Translations under genes and position numbers: made by a program | Notes under the pieces: generated by a model | What the model was told of the DNA's origin: nothing | The model's input: the letters and a program-made list of their open reading frames with translations, nothing else | Databases searched by the model: none | Assembly (NCBI GenBank): GCA_027356675.1 | Contig: DAHVXO010000013.1 | Location: 1 to 15,691, forward strand | Direction of reading: 5' to 3' | From: Symbiobacteriaceae bacterium | Lineage (GTDB): Bacteria; Bacillota_E; Symbiobacteriia; Symbiobacteriales; Symbiobacteriaceae | Length of the DNA: 15,691 nt | Shown: piece by piece, positions 6,551-12,825 of the stretch | Layout of the letters: each line of letters starts with the position of its first letter | Numbering within the stretch: position 1 is the first letter of the stretch

Positions 6551-6757
6551 GTGGTGCAAATTAGGATGCTCAACAAAGGCCCCAACGAAAACTACGAGCC
6601 CGGTTCCGTGATCCTGGTCGACGAGGTCCGGGCCGCCGTACTGATTTCAGGCGGCCACGCTGAACCCCTCAATGAGTTGGAGACCGCTACCGCTATGTCC
6701 CCCGAAAACGCGATGATCAAGCGCCCACCGCCCAGGAAGGCCGGGAAGAAGGGATAA
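6551..6757 (+). CDS. Small hypothetical protein of the head region
   Basis: This 68-residue protein has several possible starts: GTG 6551, GTG 6554 or ATG 6566. GTG 6551 or 6554 is preferred because GGGGGCGATA lies just upstream. The N-terminal half (YEPGSVILVDEVRAAVLISGG) looks like a small folded module in which a residue group recognises a boundary, as in short phage head proteins with an E-P-G-x-x-x-x-x turn. The C-terminus is basic and Pro-rich (KRPPPRKAGKKG), which suits nucleic acid or capsid interior contact. It is followed 3 nt later by the connector gene. The function is unknown. Confidence 0.65.
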   Translation: MVQIRMLNKGPNENYEPGSVILVDEVRAAVLISGGHAEPLNELETATAMSPENAMIKRPPPRKAGKKG

Positions 6758-6760
6758 CAA

Positions 6761-7771
6761 ATGGCCCTCACCTTGATAACCGCGCCCACATCGGAACCAT
6801 TGACGCTGGCCGAGGTGAAGGCGCATCTCCGGATCGATTCGACCAGCTTCGCCGACGACATTTCCTCGGTCCAGTCCATCGCCCCCGGATCTCATGCCAT
6901 TGCCGCAGCATACAGCCTCAAGGGTAAGGGGGTCAACATCCTGGGCTACTCTGCCGTCGTCGTTCTCGAAGCAGGAACTAACGGCGCCGGGGGAACGGTG
7001 GACGTAAAGATCCAGGAGTCGGACACCGACGTTGATGCCGATTACGCGGACTGGGCCGGGGGCGCCTTCACGCAAGTTACCGAAGCCAACGACAATGCAA
7101 CGTATGAGAAAGCCTACACCGGAACGAAGCAGTACATCCGGGTGGTCGCGACCGTGGCCGTGGCCTCCTGTGAATTTGGCGTCTCCGTCCTCAAAGATGC
7201 TCCAACAAGCGCGGAAGACGACATGCTGAACGCTTTGATTACCGCAACCCGCGAATATGCTGAAAGCTATCAGCGGCGGGTATACATCACTCAAACGTGG
7301 GAATTGACTTTGGACCGCTGGCCCGGTCGGGGGACCAACAACTCCGGTTATGTCTACAACCGCCACCACGTGGCCTATGTGCCCGCCATCAGTTACATCA
7401 CCGTCCCTCTCCCGCCGCTCCAGAGTGTGACCTCGATCAAATACTACGGGACGGATGATATGGAATACACCATGGACGCGGCGGATTACTTCGTGGATAC
7501 CAAGAACGCGCCGGGGCGGATTGCGCTGGCATATAGCAAGGTTTGGCCCACAACCACACTGAGACCGGTGAATGGGATTGTGGTCCGATTTGTTGCCGGA
7601 TATGGGGCGGCTTCGGCTGTGCCTAAAAGGGTGAAGCAAGCCATGCTGATGCATATCGCCTGGCTCTACGAACAGCGCGAGGCGGTCATAGTCAGCAACA
7701 GAACCGTCGTGAAAGAGGCGCCCCTGGCCGTGGATGCGTTACTCTGGCAGGACCGGGTGTTCAACTTCTGA
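6761..7771 (+). CDS. Head-tail connector, gp6-like, with inserted beta domain
   Basis: The 336-residue product starts at ATG 6761 behind GAAGGGAT. The N-terminal signature SEPLTLAEVKAHLRID (11-26) and the region from about 152 on (DDMLNALITATREYAESYQRR, TQTWELTLDRWPG, PPLQSVTSIKYYGTDD, GRIALAYSKVWP, VRFVAGYG, LAVDALLWQDRVF) are those of phage gp6-type connectors, which form the ring below the portal. Residues about 34-148 break this family pattern. They form a separate Ser/Thr/Asp-rich, probably beta-sandwich domain (LGYSAVVVLEAGTNGAGG, KIQESDTDVDADY, YTGTKQYIRVVATV). Without the insert the length would be about 220, normal for the family. I recall similar inserts or stand-alone copies in other phages but cannot verify this here. 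Confidence 0.88.
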   Translation: MALTLITAPTSEPLTLAEVKAHLRIDSTSFADDISSVQSIAPGSHAIAAAYSLKGKGVNILGYSAVVVLEAGTNGAGGTVDVKIQESDTDVDADYADWAGGAFTQVTEANDNATYEKAYTGTKQYIRVVATVAVASCEFGVSVLKDAPTSAEDDMLNALITATREYAESYQRRVYITQTWELTLDRWPGRGTNNSGYVYNRHHVAYVPAISYITVPLPPLQSVTSIKYYGTDDMEYTMDAADYFVDTKNAPGRIALAYSKVWPTTTLRPVNGIVVRFVAGYGAASAVPKRVKQAMLMHIAWLYEQREAVIVSNRTVVKEAPLAVDALLWQDRVFNF

Positions 7772-7780
7772 GGTGATGTC

Positions 7781-8461
7781 ATGCGATGTCGTCACTGTGG
7801 GAATGAGTGTGAAAGAACCGGCCGAAATCAAAAACTCTGTCCAGACTGCAGACGCGAAATTGGGAAGGATCTGAAACGGACTTGCCGACAGAAGAACCGC
7901 GAAAGATACAACAAGACTAGCAAGGAAAGAAGGCGATCGATAAGAGCGGCTAAACGGAGGCCGTTCTTTTGTTCGAATTGCGGGATCGGCACCACCAAGA
8001 ACGGCCCACGGCAGAAATACTGTGGAAACTGCGCCGAGAGGTTAAAAAAGGCGCGTAGCAAGTATTATTATCAAACAGAGATTCGAATAGGTGAAAGGAT
8101 GGTGTGCGAACTTTGCGGCCAGGAATGTATTAGAAGATCTGCCATTCAACGAACATGTCCGGATTGCCGTCCGAAACTTGCCGTGTTTGCTGAAAGAAGA
8201 AGGAATCTAAGAAAGCGCGGAATCGGCGGATCACATACGGTCTCCGATTTCCGCGCTCTTTGCGAAAAATACAACTGGCGTTGCGCGTATTGCGGTAAGA
8301 ATCTTACAGCAAAAACGGTTACCAAGGATCACGTGATACCAATTTCGCGCGGCGGGACCGATGTAATAGGCAATATCGTTCCGGCCTGCTTATCATGCAA
8401 CGCGGCCAAACAAGCAAGGACAGGAGAAGAGTTTTTGGGGACAAGGGTGGCGGGGACATGA
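7781..8461 (+). CDS. HNH endonuclease with three N-terminal zinc-ribbon modules (probable homing endonuclease)
   Basis: The 226-residue protein has three Cys-rich modules: C3/C6/C20/C23, C64/C67/C81/C84 and C109/C112/C126/C129. A basic helical stretch follows, then a C-terminal HNH nuclease: C168-x-x-C171, D183-H184, N198, C203-x-x-C206-N207 (TKDHVIPISRGGTDVIGNIV). The Cys pairs bind structural zinc; His184 is the expected catalytic base. It sits between two structural genes where no nuclease is needed for assembly. It uses the ribosome site GAGGTGA right after the connector stop and overlaps the next gene by ATGA. Its codons look more A-rich (many AAA, AGA, AAT) than its neighbours, which suggests a separate origin. 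A free-standing homing endonuclease is the best reading; a role in cos cleavage is less likely at this site. Confidence 0.9.
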   Translation: MRCRHCGNECERTGRNQKLCPDCRREIGKDLKRTCRQKNRERYNKTSKERRRSIRAAKRRPFFCSNCGIGTTKNGPRQKYCGNCAERLKKARSKYYYQTEIRIGERMVCELCGQECIRRSAIQRTCPDCRPKLAVFAERRRNLRKRGIGGSHTVSDFRALCEKYNWRCAYCGKNLTAKTVTKDHVIPISRGGTDVIGNIVPACLSCNAAKQARTGEEFLGTRVAGT

Positions 8462-8781
8462 GGATCGGAGAACTCAGACAGCGTATCACCTTACAACAAA
8501 AAACAGTGACGCGTGATTCTTATGGCGCTGAGGTTATTTCCTGGACCGATGTTGCCACAGTGTATGCCTTCGTTCAACCTCTCCAGGGGAGAGAATTCTT
8601 CGAATCTCAACGAATCAACGCCGAGATCACCGCCAAGATTACAATTCGATTCCGGGCAGGGATCAGGCCGTTCGACCGGATCAAGTATGGCGACCGTTTG
8701 TTCGACATCCAGTCCGTGATCAATCCAGATGAACGCAGGCGGGAGCTCCAGCTGATGGTCAAAGAGGTGATCGTCGGATGA
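8458..8781 (+). CDS. Head closure / head-tail adaptor protein (SPP1 gp16-like)
   Basis: The product is 107 residues. The start ATG 8458 overlaps the HNH stop as ATGA; a longer in-frame opening from 8395 encodes only HNH shadow sequence. The sequence follows the head-tail joining family: MRIGELRQRITLQQKT at the N-terminus, then YGAEVISWTDVATVYAFVQPL, GREFFESQRINAEI, IRFRAGIRPFDRIKYGDRLF, ending in VKEVIVG. Members bind under the connector ring and close the DNA-filled head. The gene itself ends in an ATGA overlap with the next one, so translation of this run is coupled. The ribosome site here (GGTGGCGGGGAC) is weak, consistent with coupling to the HNH gene. Confidence 0.88.
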   Translation: MRIGELRQRITLQQKTVTRDSYGAEVISWTDVATVYAFVQPLQGREFFESQRINAEITAKITIRFRAGIRPFDRIKYGDRLFDIQSVINPDERRRELQLMVKEVIVG

Positions 8782-9194
8782 TCACGGTGAGTCTCAGCGG
8801 TGACCGGGAGCTTTATCAGAAACTCAGCGCCATGTCCAACGTGGCGGCCTCGGACGTGCTGGAAAAGGGTGTTGTGGCCGGGGCGACTATCATACAAAAA
8901 GGCGCTCAGGCACGTGTCCGGCGGCGGAGCGGTAAATTGGCCGGTTACATCAAGGTCGCGGTCGGCGAGAAGGGTCGGGATCGGGCAGTCGCCGGGGTGA
9001 GAATTAGCAGGAAGGGCTTCTATTGGAAGTTCATCGAGTTCGGGCATGTGGTGAAGCGGAAAAGGAAGGGCGCCGTAGTCGGACATGCACCGGCCTATCC
9101 CTTTCTCCGGCCGGCCTTCGATGAAGCGAAGGACCGGGTTAAGGATGTGGTAGCGGACACCATCCGGAACGCGATACTGGGGGCGGCGAGATGA
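8778..9194 (+). CDS. HK97 gp10-like tail component
   Basis: The product is 138 residues, starting at ATG 8778 in an ATGA overlap. The N-terminus MITVSLSGDRELYQKLSAM leads into a helix, then a basic loop (GAQARVRRRSGKLAGYIKV). The C-terminal half carries WKFIEFGHVVKRKRKG and APAYPFLRPAFDEAKDRV. The pattern of R-S-G-x-L, then the W/E-F-G motif, then P-A-x-P-F-L-R-P-A is typical for the HK97 gp10 family. This family is placed between head closure and tail terminator genes and assigned to the neck or tail junction. Gene order here matches that exactly. The function is by family and order. Confidence 0.9.
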   Translation: MITVSLSGDRELYQKLSAMSNVAASDVLEKGVVAGATIIQKGAQARVRRRSGKLAGYIKVAVGEKGRDRAVAGVRISRKGFYWKFIEFGHVVKRKRKGAVVGHAPAYPFLRPAFDEAKDRVKDVVADTIRNAILGAAR

Positions 9195-9607
9195 CGTTAG
9201 AGGAAGGCTTGTACTCCTATCTTTCGTCGACCGCGGCCTTGACTGCCCTCGTGGGAAATCGAATCTACCCGGTCGTACTGCCCCCGAACGTCGTCTACCC
9301 GGCCGTCACCTACCAGCGAATCAGCGGGCCTCGGGTGCACACCATGGGCAACGACCCAGGTTTGGCTTATCCGCGGATTCAAATATCTTGCTGGTACCGG
9401 GACATCAGTGATCCGCAGAAGGGCTACGGTCAGGTGAAGGCTGTCGCGGAGCAGATTCGATTGGCCCTCCAGGACCAGAAAAATACCACTTGGGGCGGAT
9501 CGGTCACAGTCCGGGCTGTATTGTTCGATGGCGATACCGACCTCTACGATTTCGAAACCCAGGTGCACCAGGTGGCCCTCGATTTCATTATTTGGTATAC
9601 GGAGTGA
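9191..9607 (+). CDS. Tail terminator / tail completion protein (DUF3168-like)
   Basis: The product is 138 residues. ATG 9191 overlaps the previous stop as ATGA. Family-like segments are GLYSYLSSTAALTALVGNRI, PPNVVYPAVTYQRIS, PRIQISCWYRDISDPQKGY, VKAVAEQIRLALQ and the final VHQVALDFIIWYTE. Proteins of this type cap the tail tube at the head-proximal end and set the join with the neck. The position right before the tail-tube-like genes supports this, with only a small zinc-ribbon gene in between. Length is normal for the family. Confidence 0.9.
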   Translation: MTLEEGLYSYLSSTAALTALVGNRIYPVVLPPNVVYPAVTYQRISGPRVHTMGNDPGLAYPRIQISCWYRDISDPQKGYGQVKAVAEQIRLALQDQKNTTWGGSVTVRAVLFDGDTDLYDFETQVHQVALDFIIWYTE

Positions 9608-9798
9608 TGGTTATGAAAGCGGAAACTATCAGGGGCATGATCCTGTCCGCCAAGTCGATCCTGGATGCGGCCGTGGAACTGATGGAAGAGGAAGAGGAAT
9701 GCCGTCACCCTCCCGACCGCCGCAAGGATCTATCCACCATGGGGCATGCCCGCTGGCAATGTCTCGACTGCGGCTATGTTGAGGAGGTGAGCGCGTGA
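9607..9798 (+). CDS. Small zinc-ribbon protein
   Basis: The product has 63 residues from ATG 9607 (TGATG overlap with the terminator gene) or 61 from ATG 9613, which is better spaced (9 nt) from GGAG at 9600-9603. An N-terminal helix (AETIRGMILSAKSILDAAVE) is followed by an acidic run and a Cys/His cluster, C-R-H ... GHARWQCLDCGY, which looks like a C-x-H / C-x-x-C zinc-binding ribbon. It ends in a GTGA overlap with the tail tube-like gene, so it is translated within the tail operon. A longer open frame upstream (from 9490) is only shadow of the terminator gene. The function is unknown. Confidence 0.75.
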   Translation: MVMKAETIRGMILSAKSILDAAVELMEEEEECRHPPDRRKDLSTMGHARWQCLDCGYVEEVSA

Positions 9799-10520
9799 GC
9801 CTGCTCGTCTGGAAGAATTCGAAGCTCTATTTGGGCGGGTACGACCTGTCGGGGGACATGAATCAGATGTCCCTGAAGTATGAGGCCGACGCTCTGGATA
9901 CAACGGTGTTCGGCCAGTCAACGAAACGTCGTCTGGCCGGGCTACTGGACATCGTCGCAGACCACAAAGGGTTATGGCAGGCCGGGACAAACCTCGTTGA
10001 GGATACCCTATGGAGCAAGTTCGCCGTGGCGAACGAGGTCATGACGGTATTCCCCGAAACCGGCGCCGCAGGGGAAATTGGGTTCTCATTCAAATCCCTC
10101 GAATCATCCTACTCTCCCGGAGCCAAGGTCGGGGAGGTGCTGGCCTTCGATGTTTCGGCCAAGGGGGTGGGGACGCTTATCCGTGCTACCGCCCTGGAGA
10201 ATGGAGTTAAATCTGCGACAGCGAGCGGCACGGCGCGAAACCTCGGGGCTGTCTCGGCGACACAAAAACTCTATGCGGTCATGCATGTCCTGGCCAAGTC
10301 TGGGACAACCCCAACCTTGGATGTCGCGATCCAGTCCGACGATGCCCAGGCGTTCACGACGCCTATAAACCGCATCACGTTTGCCCAGGCGACCGACATC
10401 GGGGCGCAGTGGGCCACGCCGGTGAATGGTGCTATAACGGACACTTGGTGGAGGGCGTCTTGGACCATCGGCGGTACCGGCCCCAGTTTTACGGTTGTCA
10501 TTGCGATAGCGATTCAATGA
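9795..10520 (+). CDS. Tail-tube-like protein 1 (long paralogue)
   Basis: The product is 241 residues from GTG 9795, which overlaps the previous stop as GTGA, with GAGGTGAG upstream. The N-terminal part (SLLVWKNSKLYLGGYDLSGD, KYEADALDTTVFGQSTKRRLAGLLD) aligns by eye with the gene at 10545, so the two are paralogues. It extends over a further C-terminal beta-rich region (KLYAVMHVLAKSGTTPTLDV ... WWRASWTIGGTGPSFTVVIA) that the second copy lacks. Position between tail terminator and chaperone genes is that of the major tail protein. I infer that it builds or decorates the tail tube; which paralogue is the main tube subunit cannot be decided here. Confidence 0.82.
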   Translation: MSLLVWKNSKLYLGGYDLSGDMNQMSLKYEADALDTTVFGQSTKRRLAGLLDIVADHKGLWQAGTNLVEDTLWSKFAVANEVMTVFPETGAAGEIGFSFKSLESSYSPGAKVGEVLAFDVSAKGVGTLIRATALENGVKSATASGTARNLGAVSATQKLYAVMHVLAKSGTTPTLDVAIQSDDAQAFTTPINRITFAQATDIGAQWATPVNGAITDTWWRASWTIGGTGPSFTVVIAIAIQ

Positions 10521-10544
10521 TGAATTCGAAGGAGGCGAAATGAA

Positions 10545-10955
10545 GTGGCATTGCTTGTCTTCAAGGACGCGTCGGTCGTGGTTAACGCGGTCGACCTCAG
10601 CGACCACGTTCGGAGCGTCGCAATCAAGTACGAAGCGGACACGCCAGAGTCCACCACCATGGGCGCGACCACCAAAACGCGAATCCCGGGACTCCTGGAT
10701 TGGAGCATTGACGTGGAATTCGCACAGGACTACGCAGCCGCGAAGGTGGACGCTACCCTGTTCAGCCTGGTTGGGGCGGCGGCGTTCACAATCACCGTGA
10801 AGCCCACTAGCGCAGCGGTGAGCGCCACTAACCCGAGCTTCAGCGGATCGGCGCTCTTGCAGAACTACGAACCTGTGTCGGGTAAGGTCGGCGACCTGGG
10901 GACTGCAAAGGCGTCGTTCAAGGCGGCTGGCGTTCTGACCAGAGCTACGGTCTAA
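10545..10955 (+). CDS. Tail-tube-like protein 2 (short paralogue)
   Basis: The product is 136 residues, from GTG 10545 with GGAGG (10531-10535) 9 nt upstream. An ATG at 10540 lies in another frame and opens only a shadow frame. The start ALLVFKDASVVVNAVDLSD, then IKYEADTPESTTMGATTKTR and IPGLLDWSIDVEF, matches the first part of the gene at 9795 residue group by residue group. The C-terminus (SFSGSALLQNYEPVSGKVGD, AKASFKAAGVLTRATV) is typical of small tail tube proteins. At 136 residues it is closer than its neighbour to a minimal tube subunit. A strong AAGGAGG follows for the chaperone gene. Confidence 0.85.
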   Translation: MALLVFKDASVVVNAVDLSDHVRSVAIKYEADTPESTTMGATTKTRIPGLLDWSIDVEFAQDYAAAKVDATLFSLVGAAAFTITVKPTSAAVSATNPSFSGSALLQNYEPVSGKVGDLGTAKASFKAAGVLTRATV

Positions 10956-10967
10956 GGAGGTTAGTCC

Positions 10968-11315
10968 ATGTCTCTTCGTGACAAGATCCTGGCCATCAAG
11001 GACATCCAGGAAGAGTTGGTCGAGATCCCCGAATGGAATTGCAAGGTCCTGGTCCGGGGCCTCACCGGCAGACAGCGGGCGATTTTCCTCCAGAACAGCA
11101 TCGACCCCAAGGGCAAACTGGACATGCAGAAGGCATATCCGGATCTGGTGATCCTCTCCGCCCGTGACCCCGAAACCGGCGAACCGATATTCGGGGCTGG
11201 CGATGCCGACGCCGTGATCGAGAAGTCCGGGGCTGCCCTGGAACGAATCGCACAAGCAACCATGCGACTATCCGGCCTCGGGCCTGACACAGTGGAGAAG
11301 GCGGGAAAAAACTAA
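10968..11315 (+). CDS. Tail assembly chaperone, 0-frame product (lambda gpG-like)
   Basis: The product is 115 residues, ATG 10968, with AAGGAGGT 10 nt upstream. The protein (SLRDKILAIKDIQEELVEIP, CKVLVRGLTGRQRAIFLQN, YPDLVILSARDPETGEPIFG, ERIAQATMRLSGLG) has the pattern of tail chaperones that lie directly before the tape measure region. The frame ends GGA AAA AAC TAA, a slippery heptamer with the stop immediately after it. Most ribosomes would give this short form; a fraction would shift by -1 into the extension at 11312-11467. Both forms are expected to bind the tape measure protein and recruit tube subunits, as known for lambda gpG and gpGT. Confidence 0.9.
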   Translation: MSLRDKILAIKDIQEELVEIPEWNCKVLVRGLTGRQRAIFLQNSIDPKGKLDMQKAYPDLVILSARDPETGEPIFGAGDADAVIEKSGAALERIAQATMRLSGLGPDTVEKAGKN

Positions 11316-11369
11316 AGGAGCACCCCGAGCGCCTCTTGTACTTCCGATTGGCCGAGACGTTCGGGGTGC
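11306..11369 (+). promoter_or_regulatory. Programmed -1 ribosomal frameshift signal
   Basis: The slippery heptamer A AAA AAC (11306-11312) is in the correct phase for simultaneous slippage. After a 7-nt spacer, bases 11320-11331 pair with 11358-11369 (GCACCCCGAGCG / CGTTCGGGGTGC, one G-U) over a 26-nt loop. Slippery site, spacer and downstream stem match the known layout of -1 frameshift signals. Confidence 0.88.
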
Positions 11370-11467
11370 CCATTTCCGAAGTGCTGGACAGGGTTTCGTC
11401 TGCAGAAATCACTGAATGGATGGCGTATTTCAAAATGCAAGGAGAAGAAGCGGAAAGGGAAAGGTGA
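11312..11467 (+). CDS. Tail assembly chaperone, -1 frame extension (lambda gpT-like)
   Basis: The -1 frame continues from CTA at 11312 for 51 residues to TGA at 11465-11467: LKEHPERLLYFRLAETFGVP, then ISEVLDRVSSAEITEWMAYF and an acidic end. The E-W-M-A-Y-F motif and the preceding AExxGxP-like stretch are typical of the second chaperone part in siphoviruses. It has no start codon or ribosome site of its own near the beginning, so it is expected only as a fusion of about 166 residues with the upstream product. The stop is followed 6 nt later by the next gene. Confidence 0.88.
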   Translation, partial: LKEHPERLLYFRLAETFGVPISEVLDRVSSAEITEWMAYFKMQGEEAERER

Positions 11468-11473
11468 GGACAA

Positions 11474-11698
11474 ATGTCTGGCGTAATGACCTTCAAAGGT
11501 ACCAGGGCCCCGAAATCGATCCTGATGCCGGAGGGTTACCGGCCCACCGGCGTCATGGCAGGCGGGAGCTCTGCCAGGTTAGCCATAGCGGATATCGAGA
11601 ACGTCGATGGAGCTGACTTCATGATTCGGGGCGACCGTCTGGAGAACCTGACCGGCAAGGCGGATGTTACTGTTTTCCTTCGCGAAGTGTCTTTCTGA
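11474..11698 (+). CDS. Small hypothetical protein before the tape measure region
   Basis: The product is 74 residues from ATG 11474, with AAAGGTGAGGAC just upstream. The sequence has a Gly/Ala-rich middle (TGVMAGGSSARLAIADIENV) and a beta-like end (DRLENLTGKADVTVFLREVS). No known motif is seen. It lies directly behind the chaperone pair in the tail operon, so a tail assembly role is possible but not shown. The last 32 bases are also covered by the 3' end of a possible small gene on the opposite strand. Confidence 0.7.
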   Translation: MSGVMTFKGTRAPKSILMPEGYRPTGVMAGGSSARLAIADIENVDGADFMIRGDRLENLTGKADVTVFLREVSF

Positions 11699-11855
11699 GT
11701 TCTGACAGGACACAGGCCAAGAAGCGGTGCAGGCCGACCTCTGGAGCACCTTCCGTGCCGCCGAAAGTAGCCTTCATGCTGTCTTTGGCCCTATCGAGAA
11801 CGCCAAGCGCCCACCAATCATCTTGAGACAGCTTTTCTGGGTCAATGTCGTTCAG
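11667..11855 (-). CDS. Possible small minus-strand gene with CTG start
   Basis: On the minus strand a frame of 62 residues runs to TAA at 11667-11669. Its sequence looks protein-like: N-D-I-D-P-E-K-L-S-Q-D-D-W-W-A-L-G-V-L-D-R, then KDSMKATFGG, and LHRFLACVLSELRKTLREG at the end, with amphipathic helices. No ATG, GTG or TTG lies between the upstream in-frame stop and this region. The best start is CTG 11853-11855, with GGGAGG about 8 nt upstream. The next ATG would cut the protein to 36 residues. The opposite + frame (11727-11951) is codon-aligned and probably its shadow. It may belong to the same minus-strand cassette as the membrane gene. A pseudogene is also possible. Confidence 0.4.
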   Translation of the reverse strand: MNDIDPEKLSQDDWWALGVLDRAKDSMKATFGGTEGAPEVGLHRFLACVLSELRKTLREGKQ

Positions 11856-12006
11856 TTGGTTTCCCTCCCTTCCTATGTCCCCACCTCAAGGGACATCTTT
11901 CGTCGGGGAGGGAGGGAATCCTTTCCGGAGCTTGAGAAAGCGAAGAAATAGCCGCAAAAGCGGGACAACTCAATAGGGATAGCTTCTTTCAAAGTACAGG
12001 CGGAAG

Positions 12007-12037
12007 AGAGGCCCGAAGGCTAATCCTCCGGGCCTCT
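12007..12037 (-). terminator. Terminator hairpin of the minus-strand membrane gene
   Basis: A 13-bp stem with one G-U pair (12007-12019 with 12025-12037, outer arms AGAGGCCCG / CGGGCCTCT, loop of 5 nt) begins 5 nt after the stop codon of the minus-strand gene. No clear T-run follows on either strand, but the stem is strong and well placed to insulate the cassette from the + strand tail operon. Confidence 0.6.
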
Positions 12038-12042
12038 GACGC

Positions 12043-12774
12043 CTATTCGGTGACAATTTGGGTCTTGATCTGTGCGGGTTCGCCGGGGACTGCGGTCATG
12101 GACTGGAACGCAGCTTCAACGCCGGGCTCCATCTTGCTGAGGAACTGTCCCGCAATAAGGGCTATATCCTCAGCCAGTAGCACCTTGCCGGTCTCATCAT
12201 AAATACGCACTTTTACTACCGGGCTTATAGCCGGGGCATCTCCCGCGTTCTTGACGGTTCCAACCACCTTGAAGAACCCGTACTCGTATTTCCTGGAAGT
12301 TATCTTGACCTCGAGTTTCGGTTCTTTTTTCTTTGGTAGCTCAGGTGGTGGCGATTTGGGCGGTTCAGGCTGACTTATTTGAGATGGTTTCGGGTCTGCC
12401 TTTTTGGGTGTTTCCAGGTTTGGTTTTGTTGGCAAGTTTGGCGTAACTGTTGAGCCCAACGCAACCATACCAACCAAGATCAACACAATGCTGGCAGAGA
12501 AAACAGCCGCCCCGCCGGTGCGACTCTTGATATGCAGGCGGGCAATAGGCTTGATGATACTAATGAGTCCGACCATCGCTCCCAGTAGACCCGCGAACAC
12601 CAGGAGCCCTGGTGCCTTTAAGCTTCCGCCAATGACGATGAGCAAAGAACCGAGGATAAAATTCCCCCAGCTTCCCATACGGTTTTTTATTCCCATCCAT
12701 CCCGGAGGTTTTCTGAAACTGATGAGTCCCAGCACAAAAGGGATAAGGCCCACGATAAGCACAAACCAGCCCAC
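12043..12774 (-). CDS. Minus-strand membrane protein with C-terminal FxLYD-like domain (moron)
   Basis: The product is 243 residues. GTG 12774 is chosen because AAGGAGGT (12791-12784) lies 9 nt upstream. Four hydrophobic segments (about 2-20, 37-52, 54-74, 88-107) predict an inner-membrane anchor. A Pro/Lys-rich linker (112-152) leads to a domain of about 90 residues (153-243). That domain has G-T-V-K-N, then VKVRIYDETGKVL, and a following M-E-P-G, the pattern of FxLYD-type beta-sandwich domains found in bacterial envelope proteins. It lies opposite to all flanking tail genes, with its own ribosome site and a terminator, which is the layout of a phage moron. A role at the host envelope, such as exclusion of other phages, is possible but only inferred. 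No clear promoter was identified in the AT-rich 12792-12830 stretch. Confidence 0.85.
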   Translation of the reverse strand: MGWFVLIVGLIPFVLGLISFRKPPGWMGIKNRMGSWGNFILGSLLIVIGGSLKAPGLLVFAGLLGAMVGLISIIKPIARLHIKSRTGGAAVFSASIVLILVGMVALGSTVTPNLPTKPNLETPKKADPKPSQISQPEPPKSPPPELPKKKEPKLEVKITSRKYEYGFFKVVGTVKNAGDAPAISPVVKVRIYDETGKVLLAEDIALIAGQFLSKMEPGVEAAFQSMTAVPGEPAQIKTQIVTE

Positions 12775-12825
12775 GACTCATACCTCCTTGGTAATTGCTA
12801 AATCTCAAAAAACATTCTCTACGAA

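Noticed and set aside
6647..7654. Minus-strand open frame of 335 codons
   Set aside because: It lies opposite the connector gene, is rich in Gly/His/Arg/Val repeats without any domain pattern, and lacks a start signal.
10540..10800. ATG-started frame with good Shine-Dalgarno before tail-tube-like gene 2
   Set aside because: The ATG at 10540 is 5 nt behind GGAGG, but the frame encodes a Ser/Arg/Pro-rich nonsense-like peptide. The overlapping GTG frame at 10545 shows clear paralogy to the upstream gene.
10104..11255. Minus-strand open frame of 383 codons
   Set aside because: It lies opposite two tail-tube-like genes and the chaperone gene. Its composition (Arg-, Gly- and Pro-rich) is typical of a G+C-rich shadow frame and no motif is seen.
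11727..11951. + strand open frame of 74 codons
   Set aside because: It starts with GTG without a ribosome site, and its sequence looks unlike a protein family member. It is codon-aligned opposite the more protein-like minus-strand frame, so it is probably a shadow.
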